Shown here in pieces: positions 7,833 to 14,925 of a stretch of DNA of 20,527 nucleotides. The stretch is from JBIOWF01 sp044868295. GTDB taxonomy: Bacteria; Actinomycetota; Actinomycetes; Streptosporangiales; Streptosporangiaceae. The DNA lies in assembly GCA_044868295.1 (NCBI GenBank), contig JBIOWF010000027.1, positions 1 through 20,527 on the forward strand, read 5' to 3'. Position 1 is the stretch's first letter. Each line of letters starts with the position of its first letter. Under the pieces are notes generated by a model. The model made no database searches. It had not been told where the DNA came from and saw nothing but the letters and a program-made list of their open reading frames with translations. The position numbers and the translations under genes are program-made.

Positions 7833-7995
7833 GGGCCATAGCGTAGACCGGGTCGACCACATCATCGACGGCAGCGAGCAACTGGACGTACCCGCGGTGC
7901 TGCTGCGGCCGGACGGCCACGTGGCGTGGGCCGGTGAAGACCAGCAGGAGCCGCTCGGCCAGCTGCCCACGTGGTTCGGCGCCGCCGTCAGCTGA
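7831..7995 (+). pseudogene. C-terminal stub of an FAD-dependent aromatic monooxygenase
   Basis: The last 50 or so codons before the TGA at 7995 encode AVLLRPDGHVAWAGEDQQE and end LPTWFGAAVS. This is how flavin-dependent aromatic hydroxylases (PheA/TfdB or rifampicin-monooxygenase type) end, where a thioredoxin-like tail carries LVRPDGHVAW. Everything upstream, including the FAD-binding domain, is missing. An open frame starts at 7804 inside the insertion-sequence hairpin but is not a plausible gene. Confidence 0.65.
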
Positions 7996-8079
7996 GCGCG
8001 CCGCTTCACCAGGCGGCGCCGGGACGCCGCGCCCGCTGTTTGGCCTTGACGGCGGGGCGAATGACGACGCGGCAGCCGT

Positions 8080-9627
8080 TCAGGGCTCGTCGGCATACGC
8101 CTTCATGACGTGGCCTAGTTGCTGAACCTCGGCGTAGGAGGGGGTCCTGAGGTCCGTCGGCTGCCCGTCCCGGATTGCGGTCGCGGTGGCCACGGCGGCC
8201 GCCAGGGCCGTGCGATAGAGCAACGAGCCGAGGCTGACCCTGCGCACGCCGAGCGCGGCCAACTCGGAGACGGTGGGACCGGTCGGCGTATACAGGATGT
8301 TCAACGGTACGACGAGGGCGGCCGTCAGCGCGGCGATCGCGTCCGGGTCCGATAGCCCCGGCACGAAGACCCCGTCCGCACCGGCCTGTTCGTAGATCGC
8401 CAGGCGCGTCGCAGTCTCTTCCTCCTGGCGGCCCAGCCAGTGGGTGTCGGTGCGTGCGTTCACGAACAGCGCGGGCGCGGCGGTCTTGACGGCGGCGATC
8501 TTCGCCGCGTGCGACTCCACGGGGGCGAGCGTGCCGTCGGGGCGGCCGTCTTCGAGGTTGATCCCCGCCGCGCCCGCTTCGTACAGCTTTCGGGCGAACT
8601 CGGCGACCTCCTCCGGGGCATCGCTGAAGCCCCCCTCGGCGTCGACGGTGAAGAGGAAAGAGCCCTGTCCGAGTCGGCGGGCCAGCGCCAAGGTCGCGTC
8701 GGCGGTGGCGGCCGCCCCGTCCGGCAGGCCGGCGGCAGCGGCGACGCCCAGGCTGGTGGTGCCGATGGCGGCGAACCCCTGCGCCGCCAGAGCGGCGGCG
8801 GAGGCGTAGTCCCAGGCGTTGGGCAGCAGCAGCGGGGCGGCCTGATCGTGCAGGCGGGCGAAGGCGGTCAACGGGCGCTTGAGCAGGCCGTCGGCCAGGG
8901 CCAGGGCATGGCGACGGCCGGGGCAGACGCGGGGCGGGGCACCGAAGGTGAGGGGTACCGGGTGCGCGCGGTTGGCGGTCTCAAGATCGAGGAGCACCAC
9001 GTCACCCTCGGCGATCTCCCGGCCCGCGACTCGGGTGGCCCTGGCGGCGACGCGACGCATGGTCCGTACCGGGGGAACTTCACGGAGCACCCGGGCCAGT
9101 GGTACGTCGCCGCTGTCGGCTGCGGCCTCGATCAGCGTTGCCGTCGCCTCGCATGCCTGGACCAGCAGCCCAATGCGGTTGGCGACAGCTTCCAATGCGT
9201 CTTCATCCAGCCGGTCTGACGCCAGGCGCGCCACCAGCCGGGCCACCGCCTCGTCCGCGGCCTCGTCCGTCCCGCCGAAGTAGGCTCCGGCCACCACGAC
9301 CACCGCCTTCGCCACCGCTTCGGGCTCTGGCATCCCCAGGGTCTCGGCGAGGGCACGCACCACCCGCACCCGGACGTCTCCACCGCGCCCCGCCGCTGCC
9401 GCCCGCCGTAGCGTGGCGGGATCCAGCCGAGCCAGTTCGGCCTCGACCAGAGCCCGCCGCCGCCGATGCTGCTCACCGGAGCTGAATCGGGCCACAGTGG
9501 CCCGCAGCCAGGCGACACTCGCCCCGGAAGGACCGCCGCCCACAGGAAGCTCTGGGACGAGTGCCTGGTCAGCGAGCGCCGCCCGCACCTCCGCGTAACG
9601 GTCGAACTCATGCACTGTGCGCGTCAT
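8080..9627 (-). CDS. Fusion of a degenerate P450-like domain and an isocitrate lyase/PEP mutase-family domain
   Basis: One uninterrupted frame of 515 residues. Residues 1-250 resemble a shortened cytochrome P450: an I-helix-like stretch LVQACEATATLIEAA (155-169), VPPVRTMRRVA, and a heme-loop-like segment FGAPPRVCPGRRHA with the candidate Cys ligand at C235. The K-helix ExxR glutamate is not found (RVLR at that place), and the roughly 30 residues normally between the AANR-like strand and the heme loop are missing, so oxygenase activity is doubtful. Residues 255-515 are an isocitrate lyase/phosphonomutase-family domain: LLLPNAWDYASAAALAAQGF, TVDAEGGFSD (D329), GINLEDG and VNARTD; these enzymes make or break C-C or P-C bonds. 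The TAGCGT -10 box at 9639-9634 suggests a leaderless start at 9627. The gene lies 229 bases downstream of the hexapeptide-repeat gene on the same strand. Confidence 0.88.
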   Translation of the reverse strand: MTRTVHEFDRYAEVRAALADQALVPELPVGGGPSGASVAWLRATVARFSSGEQHRRRRALVEAELARLDPATLRRAAAAGRGGDVRVRVVRALAETLGMPEPEAVAKAVVVVAGAYFGGTDEAADEAVARLVARLASDRLDEDALEAVANRIGLLVQACEATATLIEAAADSGDVPLARVLREVPPVRTMRRVAARATRVAGREIAEGDVVLLDLETANRAHPVPLTFGAPPRVCPGRRHALALADGLLKRPLTAFARLHDQAAPLLLPNAWDYASAAALAAQGFAAIGTTSLGVAAAAGLPDGAAATADATLALARRLGQGSFLFTVDAEGGFSDAPEEVAEFARKLYEAGAAGINLEDGRPDGTLAPVESHAAKIAAVKTAAPALFVNARTDTHWLGRQEEETATRLAIYEQAGADGVFVPGLSDPDAIAALTAALVVPLNILYTPTGPTVSELAALGVRRVSLGSLLYRTALAAAVATATAIRDGQPTDLRTPSYAEVQQLGHVMKAYADEP

Positions 9628-9633
9628 GCCCCA

Positions 9634-9668
9634 ACGCTAGGGTCCGGACAGTTCGGCGCCGGCCGAAC
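9634..9668 (-). promoter_or_regulatory. Candidate leaderless promoter with a perfect 7-bp dyad
   Basis: Read on the minus strand, TAGCGT (9639-9634) is a good -10 six bases before the ATG of the P450/PEP-mutase gene. Just upstream are a GTCCGGAC palindrome (9642-9649) and a perfect inverted repeat GTTCGGC/GCCGAAC (9651-9657 and 9662-9668) placed where a -35 would be. Together they suggest a repressible or activated promoter; the regulator is unknown. Confidence 0.4.
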
Positions 9669-9856
9669 CGTGCCCGCAGCATCGGGCCCCGTTTCCCCGC
9701 TCGCCGAGACAGTCGGCCGAGGCTCGGGCCCGCACCTGCTACGACCATCTGGCGGGACTTCCGACACTCCCGGAGGGCAGGCCATGACATAGCGGTCAGT
9801 GCCTCGAAACCGCCTTTCGCCGCGCCGGACGGCTCGTACGCCGTGCCCGGATCCCG

Positions 9857-10456
9857 TCAGCCCACGATCTCGTCATCGGCGTGGGCGGCGAATTGAACGG
9901 AGCGAACCTCGGCTATCCGTTCGTATCGGCGGATCCGATCCTCCCAGTCGGCGTCGACGCCGAAGGCCACCTTCGCGAACTCCACACCCTTGATCGCCGC
10001 CGGGAGCGCCGGGTCACCCGGGGCGTACACCCTGCCGTCGATGGCGACGGTGTTCGGCGGGACGAAGGACTCCTCCGCCAGCGTGGTGCGGGCGTGCACC
10101 GCGGCGCCGATGGCGACCACCACCCCCGCCCCGAGGGTCGCCTCCTGCAGTACGGTGACTCCGGTGGCCAGATAGGCGCATCGCGCGACCCGGCAGCCGA
10201 TCAGGGTCGCGTGCGGGCCGACGAAGACGTGGTCGCCCACCGCCACTGTTCCGCGAAGCACGGCGTTCTCGCAGATGATCGAGCATTCGCCCACCTCGAT
10301 CACGCCCTCTTCCGCGTCAAGGACGGCTCCGTACATCACCCGCGCCCGCGGACCGATCCGCACCTGGCCGACCAGCGTCGCCGTGGGCGCGACGTACGCG
10401 GTGGGATCGATGATCGGCTCGTGGCCGCGATGACGGATCAACATGGCCACCATCAT
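9857..10456 (-). CDS. Left-handed beta-helix (hexapeptide-repeat) protein of the gamma-carbonic anhydrase/PaaY group
   Basis: 199 residues from 10456; an ATG at 10444 (MLIRHRGHEPIIDPTAYVAP) matches the usual family start better and may be the true one. Hexapeptide turns run from about residue 20 to 140 (VGQVRIGPRARVMYGAVL, VGDHVFVGPHATLIGC and so on), predicting a trimeric left-handed beta-helix followed by a C-terminal helix. In gamma-carbonic anhydrases three histidines bind the metal at VLHG, GHGA and LHGC. Here those places read VLRG, GPHA and LIGC, so the canonical zinc site appears lost. A non-hydratase role, such as a scaffold or acyltransferase-like function, is more likely. It lies between the DinB-like gene and the P450/PEP-mutase gene, all on the minus strand. 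Confidence 0.85.
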   Translation of the reverse strand: MMVAMLIRHRGHEPIIDPTAYVAPTATLVGQVRIGPRARVMYGAVLDAEEGVIEVGECSIICENAVLRGTVAVGDHVFVGPHATLIGCRVARCAYLATGVTVLQEATLGAGVVVAIGAAVHARTTLAEESFVPPNTVAIDGRVYAPGDPALPAAIKGVEFAKVAFGVDADWEDRIRRYERIAEVRSVQFAAHADDEIVG

Positions 10457-10574
10457 GCACCCGAATCACGGAACCCCAGGTCCAGCACACAGTGACGTCT
10501 GAAACCCGCCATGACCACCACGGAATCCGCCGTCAGCGGTCGCGGCCGCAGGCCCGAGAGAGTTTCCAGCGGAA

Positions 10575-11207
10575 CTAAGAGAGGCGTGCGGTCAGCGTGG
10601 TCGTACCGGCGCCGGTGAGGCTCGGCAGTGCGGCGGGTCGCCCGCTGAGCAGCAGAAGAAGGGCCTGTACGGGGCCTTCCACCGGATCTCCCTCGCCCAC
10701 CGACCAGTCCACGTCGGTGGCGGCCAGCCGCAGCCCGCGCAGCCGCCGCCTGGGGTGGAAGGGGAATCCGCGCTCCCAGATGTGGGCGGCGGCGGCACGC
10801 GCCGGTTCGAGTGGCATGACGCGCTCGACGCCCAATGGCACGGCCATGTCCTGGCCGTGTACGAGCACGTCGAAAAGCGGGTCGAGCGGCTTGGTCGTGG
10901 GCGCCCGGCGGCGCGAAACGGCTGACTCGCGGATCTGCTCGACGATCACGGCGGTCGGCCGTACGGCACGCCGTACGGCCGAGTCGTGGATCATGCGGTT
11001 GAAGCTGCCGCGCGCCCGGGCGAACTCGACGAGCGCCTGCCAGGTCGACGTGGTGGTGGCCATCGCGAGGTGGGCGGCCACGTCGCGGACCCGCCAGCCC
11101 GCGCAGAGGGACGGCCGCTCCCAGCCGCCGTGGGGAAGCGTGTCGAGCATGTCGGCCACGCCGTACCGCTCGACCTCGAGGGCCGCCCAGATCTCTTCCT
11201 GGTTCAT
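10575..11207 (-). CDS. Maleylpyruvate isomerase family (DinB-like) protein, TIGR03083 type
   Basis: 210 residues from the ATG at 11207, which has a textbook AGGAGG ribosome binding site seven bases upstream. The N-terminal half is the DinB-like four-helix bundle used by mycothiol-dependent enzymes: MNQEEIWAALEVERYGVADM, WERPSLCAGWRVRDVAAHLA (H46) and FDVLVHGQDMAVPLG (H117, D120). These histidines are the expected divalent-metal ligands. Characterised relatives use mycothiol to isomerise maleylpyruvate or to transfer thiols, but most members have unknown substrates. It is divergent from a MarR regulator with a 60-base shared control region, so the MarR protein very likely controls it. The hexapeptide gene follows after 118 bases. 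Confidence 0.87.
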   Translation of the reverse strand: MNQEEIWAALEVERYGVADMLDTLPHGGWERPSLCAGWRVRDVAAHLAMATTTSTWQALVEFARARGSFNRMIHDSAVRRAVRPTAVIVEQIRESAVSRRRAPTTKPLDPLFDVLVHGQDMAVPLGVERVMPLEPARAAAAHIWERGFPFHPRRRLRGLRLAATDVDWSVGEGDPVEGPVQALLLLLSGRPAALPSLTGAGTTTLTARLS

Positions 11208-11267
11208 CGAAGGTCCTCCTAGTAAGGTAACCTGAATATAATGCAACCTTGGTAATTGGAGAAGTCT
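11208..11267. promoter_or_regulatory. Shared control region of the DinB-like gene and its MarR regulator
   Basis: A perfect TATAAT lies at 11237-11242 on the plus strand and suits a MarR transcript with a short leader. It is flanked by GGTAACC (11226-11232, a palindrome around a central A) and by the ACC/GGT arms of ACCTTGGT (11246-11253). Also, AAGGT at 11225 and ACCTT at 11246 form a wider dyad around the -10. A MarR dimer bound here would block both directions. GGAGAAG at 11258-11264 is the MarR ribosome binding site. Confidence 0.55.
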
Positions 11268-11693
11268 GTGGCCGCGACCCATCCGCCCCACGTCGTCGCC
11301 CTGCTGTACGAGGCCTATCTGCGTGTCCAGGGTGTCGTCTTCGAAGCGGCCAAGACGTTCGACGAACGCATCCGGCCCGCGCACTCGGCGGTGTTCTTCC
11401 ACATGGAGCACGAGGGCATCCGGCTGAGCCGGCTGGCGGGCAAGGCCGAGATGACACCGCAGGCGATGGGGGAGCTGGTCGACGACCTCGAGGAGATGGG
11501 CTACCTGCGCCGGGTGCCCGACCCGGCCGACCGCCGGGCCAAGCTCATCGTCTTCACCGAGCAGGGCGACGAGGCGCTCACGGTCGGGTACGCCGCGATA
11601 GAGGAGGTCGAACGCCGCCTCGTGACCCTGCTGGGCCCGGGCGGCCTCGCGGACCTGCACGCCACGCTGACCCGCGTCATCACCGACTTCTGA
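11268..11693 (+). CDS. MarR-family transcriptional regulator
   Basis: 141 residues from the GTG at 11268, chosen because GGAGAAG lies just upstream; a TTG at 11256 would start inside that site. The winged helix-turn-helix is evident: IRLSRLAGKAEMTPQAMGEL as recognition region, then VDDLEEMGYLRRVPDPADRR and KLIVFTEQGDEAL as wing. Helices at both ends (ALLYEAYLRVQGVVFEAAK and the C-terminus) form the dimer interface. It is divergent from the mycothiol-type DinB gene and probably represses both itself and that gene. No conserved sensing cysteine is visible in this protein, so a small-molecule ligand is more likely than thiol oxidation (inference). Confidence 0.9.
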   Translation: MAATHPPHVVALLYEAYLRVQGVVFEAAKTFDERIRPAHSAVFFHMEHEGIRLSRLAGKAEMTPQAMGELVDDLEEMGYLRRVPDPADRRAKLIVFTEQGDEALTVGYAAIEEVERRLVTLLGPGGLADLHATLTRVITDF

Positions 11694-11714
11694 CGCCGAA
11701 GGGGCCCTGTATCC

Positions 11715-11741
11715 GCCCGTGCTGCCCCGGCAGACACGGGC
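11715..11741 (+). terminator. Hairpin downstream of the MarR gene, candidate terminator
   Basis: GCCCGTG (11715-11721) pairs with CACGGGC (11735-11741), and inside it TGCC (11723-11726) pairs with GGCA (11729-11732): an 11-pair stem 22 bases after the MarR stop. There is no T-run, as is usual in actinomycetes. A second small hairpin, TCGCCT/AGGCGA, follows at 11758-11772. Confidence 0.5.
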
Positions 11742-11913
11742 AGAAGCCGGGACGACCTCGCCTAGGAGGCGACCCGCGCGTTCCGGCCGCGATCCCGCAC
11801 CGTGGGCCGCCGGCCGTCCGGTGCGGCGCTTCGCACGCCGGTTATTCGATGGATTCGCACACACGCTCCCACTACAGTCGCCGGAGCCGTCACGCCGTCA
11901 TCGGGAGCAGATC

Positions 11914-13488
11914 ATGCGAGTCCACTACCCTCGCACTCCCCATCTGCCCTGGTCGCCGGGAGCGGCCTCGGACGACGTCCGATCCGGTGACCTGTCAGGG
12001 CTGGTGGGACGGGAGGTCGTCCTCACCGCGAAGCTCGACGGGGAGAACACGACCATGTACGCCGACGGGCTGCACGCCCGTTCGCTGGACTCGGCACATC
12101 ACCCCTCCCGCGCGTGGATCAAGGCCCTGCACGGCAGGATCGCCCGCTCCATCCCGCAGGGCTGGCGGGTCTGCGGGGAGAACCTCTACGCCCGGCACTC
12201 GATCGCGTATCCGGATCTGGAGAGCTGGTTCTACGCCTTCTCCGTCTGGGACGGCGACCAATGCCTGGACTGGGACCGGACCGTGCGCTTCACCCGGCGG
12301 CTGGGAGTCCCGGTGCCTCCTGTCCTGTGGCGTGGCACCTTCGATGAGCGGACACTACGGGCCCGGCGCCTGGACACGGCACGACAAGAGGGCTACGTCG
12401 TCCGGACGGTTGACGGGTTTCAGCGGAAGGAGTTCGCCCACCGGGTGGCGAAATGGGTGCGCCCGGGGCATGTGCAGACGGACGAGCACTGGATGCTCGC
12501 ACCTGTCGTCGCGAACGGGCTCAGCCCGGCCGCCGCGCTCTGGGAGGTGCGTTCGGGGGCCGGTGCGGACGTTCCGTCGCTCCTCGCCGCGGTCGGGATG
12601 GCGACGGGTGACCTGCGGTGCCCGACCGCGGCGGAGCGCGCCGCCGCCGCCCTCGAGCCGACCGGCCTCGAACCAACCAGCCTCGTCGATCCCGTCACCC
12701 TCGAGCTCGTCATCGGCGGGCGTGCCGGCCTCGAATCGGCCGCCGTCGACCGTGCCGAGTCGGCCGTCGCCGATGTTTCCGCCCGGCTCGATTTGCTGGG
12801 CCGATCGGGCGACGCCCGGTTGGCGGGCGTTCTCGCGGCCCTGCTCCACGGCACACGCCGAGCCTGGCTGGCGCCCCGGCTGGTGGCGCCCCTCGGCATG
12901 CGCCTCGCGCGGCGGGTCGCCGACCTGACCGAGCTGCACACCGGCCTGCATCGCGGCTTCCCCGACGAGGCCCGCAGGACCGGTCTGGTACGGCTGGCGG
13001 CCGCGGCCGACCTGGGAGTCCTGCACGCGGTCGCCGCCGCGGTCCTGGCCGGGCGCGGCGACAGCGAGGCCGCGGACGCGCGAGATCAGGTCGACTGGTC
13101 CGAGCTTCATGCCGAGGAGGCCGGGCTGCTCGGCGAGGCACCGCTGGAGTCGCTGCGGACGGGCCTGCGCCAAGCGCTCCACCGGGACGGCCCCGACATG
13201 GCGCGGTCGCGGGGAGCGCTCCGCGGGCGCGATGTCGAGGCAGTCGAGCGCTTCCTCGCATCCCTTGCCCTACGACACGGCCGCGCGGGCAGAGGAAATC
13301 ACTCCCAACGTCGAGGACCTCGATCTGGAGTTCCGGCGGGCCCGGGTCGTTTCCAAGGGCGAACCAACTCCGCCACGGCGTGCTGCAGCATCTCGCCCAA
13401 GCCGGCCGCACCGCGCCCGAACTGCAGGCCAAGAGTCGCCACCAGCACCTGGCCAGCCCCCGCCAACCGGCGCCGCCGCACCCGCTAA
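11914..13488 (+). CDS. RNA ligase-family nucleotidyltransferase with an out-of-frame integrase-derived tail
   Basis: 524 residues from the ATG at 11914, preceded six bases upstream by GGGAG; the frame is open further upstream, but without family similarity. The N-terminal half is an ATP-dependent RNA ligase domain: motif I KLDGENTT with the adenylated Lys at K40, CGENLYARHSIAYPDL (88-102), WFYAFSVWDGD (motif III region), QEGYVVRT (motif IV, E159) and AKWVRPGHVQTDEHW (motif V region, K180). These enzymes reseal RNA ends through an enzyme-AMP intermediate. Residues 230-450 are an Ala/Leu/Arg-rich helical C-terminal region of unknown role. From about residue 450 (position 13262) the protein runs out of frame through an integrase remnant for some 74 codons (RGPRSGVPAGPGRFQ and on), so the native stop has been lost. 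In recalled relatives an AAA/kinase-type ATPase gene often follows; none is here. Confidence 0.85.
   Translation: MRVHYPRTPHLPWSPGAASDDVRSGDLSGLVGREVVLTAKLDGENTTMYADGLHARSLDSAHHPSRAWIKALHGRIARSIPQGWRVCGENLYARHSIAYPDLESWFYAFSVWDGDQCLDWDRTVRFTRRLGVPVPPVLWRGTFDERTLRARRLDTARQEGYVVRTVDGFQRKEFAHRVAKWVRPGHVQTDEHWMLAPVVANGLSPAAALWEVRSGAGADVPSLLAAVGMATGDLRCPTAAERAAAALEPTGLEPTSLVDPVTLELVIGGRAGLESAAVDRAESAVADVSARLDLLGRSGDARLAGVLAALLHGTRRAWLAPRLVAPLGMRLARRVADLTELHTGLHRGFPDEARRTGLVRLAAAADLGVLHAVAAAVLAGRGDSEAADARDQVDWSELHAEEAGLLGEAPLESLRTGLRQALHRDGPDMARSRGALRGRDVEAVERFLASLALRHGRAGRGNHSQRRGPRSGVPAGPGRFQGRTNSATACCSISPKPAAPRPNCRPRVATSTWPAPANRRRRTR
13262..13488 (+). pseudogene. Internally deleted tyrosine recombinase (integrase) remnant
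   Basis: In the frame of position 13271 the DNA encodes YDTAARAEEITPNVEDLDL, then EFRRARVVSKGE, the box I region of tyrosine recombinases with its catalytic Arg (AARAEE). At about 13361 the frame changes and the sequence jumps to NQLRHGVLQHLAQAG, then ELQAKSRHQHLA, the box II HxxRH region and following helix. Roughly 60-70 codons between the two boxes are missing, and the first His of box II has become Asn at the junction. The catalytic Tyr is lost in the decayed end. It overlaps the 3' end of the RNA ligase frame, so it is the debris that replaced the ligase gene's natural end. Confidence 0.75.
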
Positions 13489-13691
13489 CCTCACGGGGAC
13501 TCCTCAGCCGGCAACAGGCCGCGACTCTCTGGCCTGCACTCACGCAGAGGCGTGTACCAAACAGCTTCGTCAGTACGCCCCGGCGTCTCACATCCCGGAA
13601 GCCACGTAATCGCAGGTCAGAGATGGGTTCGTTGGATCTTCCGCGATTGCTGCCGGGACCCCCTCGGTGACACCGGTGAATGAGACCAGGC

Positions 13692-13721
13692 TTCCCGCCG
13701 GTGGGGGGCAGCCCCTATCAT
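13692..13721 (+). promoter_or_regulatory. Weak candidate promoter for the binding-protein genes
   Basis: TTCCCG (13692-13697) and TATCAT (13716-13721) are 18 bases apart, about 180 bases before the first binding-protein gene. The match is modest, and the region 13489-13790 holds nothing else that I recognise. Confidence 0.25.
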
Positions 13722-13796
13722 TCGGGTGATTCGGGACGTCAAGGCAGGAAGGACCGGGGCCGAGGCGCGGCGCCGGATCGCGGTGGGGGGAAGGCA

Positions 13797-13846
13797 TCGC
13801 CGCGCATGGCGCCCAAGCGGCGGTCACGGGATACACGGAGATCCCG
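13797..13846 (+). promoter_or_regulatory. Leader with two hairpins before binding-protein copy 1 (repeated before copy 2)
   Basis: CGCCGC (13798-13803) pairs with GCGGCG (13817-13822), and CGGGAT (13827-13832) pairs with ATCCCG (13841-13846). The equivalent stems before copy 2 are 14821-14826 with 14840-14845, and 14850-14854 with 14863-14867. Loop bases differ between copies while the stems hold, which hints at a functional RNA structure; recent duplication alone could also explain it. It matches no riboswitch class known to me. Confidence 0.35.
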
Positions 13847-13901
13847 TTGTCCTCACTCCTTATCCCGAGTTGCCCCGAGAGTTACCCCCGAGAGGTTCGT
13901 C

Positions 13902-14810
13902 ATGCGGTTCCAGAAGATCATCGGTGTCGGCGCGGCCGCCTTCCTCGCCGTCACGCTGGCCGCCTGCGGCTCCGACGGTTCCGCTGGTTCCGCTGGTTCC
14001 TCCACCTCGGCGACGGGGGAGGCCACCGCGCCGGCCGCGGTGACCTTCGCGGCCGGTACGACCATGGACCGGTTGAGCAAGACCCACCAGATCACCGTCG
14101 GTACCAAGTACGACCAGCCGCTGTTCGGTCTCCAGAGCCTGTCGGGCCAGCCCGAGGGCTTCGACGTCGAAATAGCAAAGATCATCGCCTCGGAGCTCGG
14201 CATCCCCGAGACCGGGATCATCTGGGTCGCGACGCCCGCCAAGATCCGCGAGCAGGCCATCGAGCAAAAACGCGTGGACATGATCGTGGCGACGTACACC
14301 ATCAACGACGAGCGCAGGCAGCACGTGACGTTCGCGGGGCCGTACTACATGGCCGGGCAGGACCTGATGGTCAAGACGGAAAACACGACCATCACCGGGC
14401 CCGAGTCACTCAAGGCGGCCAAGGCCAAGGTGTGTGCCGTGACCGGCGGCACCCCCGCCCAGAACATCCTCAAGTACATCTCCCGCAGCCAGCTCGTGCT
14501 CTTCGACGAGTACGCCAAGTGCGGCGAGGCCCTGCGCTCAGGCGATGTGGACGCCGTGACCACCGACGGCGGAATCCTGCTCGGCCTGGCCAGCGACAAC
14601 AGGGGAGCCTTCAAGGTCCTGGCCAAGCCCTTCACCCAGGAGCCCTGGGGCATCGGTGTCCCCAAGGGCGACATCGCGTTCTGCGCGTTCATCAACCAGG
14701 TGCTGACCAAGGCGGCGGCCGACGGCCGCTACGAGGCGGCATGGACGCGCACCGCGGGAGCCGCCACGACCGCCACGATCAAGCTCCCGGGGTTGAAGCC
14801 CTGCGTCTGA
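13902..14810 (+). CDS. Glutamate-type ABC transporter substrate-binding lipoprotein, copy 1
   Basis: 302 residues from the ATG at 13902, with AGAGG six bases upstream. A lipoprotein signal peptide ends in LAAC, so C22 would be lipid-anchored outside the membrane. A Ser/Gly/Thr linker follows, then a type II amino-acid binding fold (SBP_bac_3): GTKYDQPLFGLQSLSG, GFDVEIAKIIASELGI, VDMIVATYTINDERRQHVTF, AGPYYMAGQDLMVK and VTTDGGILLGLAS. This is the GluB-like pattern of actinobacterial glutamate uptake systems, including the KVCAVTGGTPAQN strand. Position 45 of the recalled GluB pattern (TTDD) is TTDG here, so the ligand may not be glutamate. The gene is first of a tandem pair; the permeases and ATPase expected next to it are missing or broken. 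Confidence 0.92.
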   Translation: MRFQKIIGVGAAAFLAVTLAACGSDGSAGSAGSSTSATGEATAPAAVTFAAGTTMDRLSKTHQITVGTKYDQPLFGLQSLSGQPEGFDVEIAKIIASELGIPETGIIWVATPAKIREQAIEQKRVDMIVATYTINDERRQHVTFAGPYYMAGQDLMVKTENTTITGPESLKAAKAKVCAVTGGTPAQNILKYISRSQLVLFDEYAKCGEALRSGDVDAVTTDGGILLGLASDNRGAFKVLAKPFTQEPWGIGVPKGDIAFCAFINQVLTKAAADGRYEAAWTRTAGAATTATIKLPGLKPCV

Positions 14811-14925
14811 CGCAAGGTATCGCCGCGCATGCCACCCAAGCGGCGGCATGGGATGCACGAAGATCCCGTTCGTCCTTCACTCATTACCCCAAGTTGCCCA
14901 GAGAGTTACTCCCGAAAGGTTCGTC

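Noticed and set aside
7665..8096. 143-codon minus-strand frame
   Set aside because: It covers the insertion-sequence hairpin and two gene stubs read on the other strand, and encodes nothing recognisable.
10453..11457. 334-codon minus-strand frame over the DinB-like gene
   Set aside because: It is out of frame with the gene that has the AGGAGG site and the DinB motifs, and has no similarity of its own.
11249..12928. 559-codon plus-strand open frame across the MarR and ligase genes
   Set aside because: It overlaps two clearly recognisable genes in another frame and has shadow composition (Arg/Pro/Ser rich).
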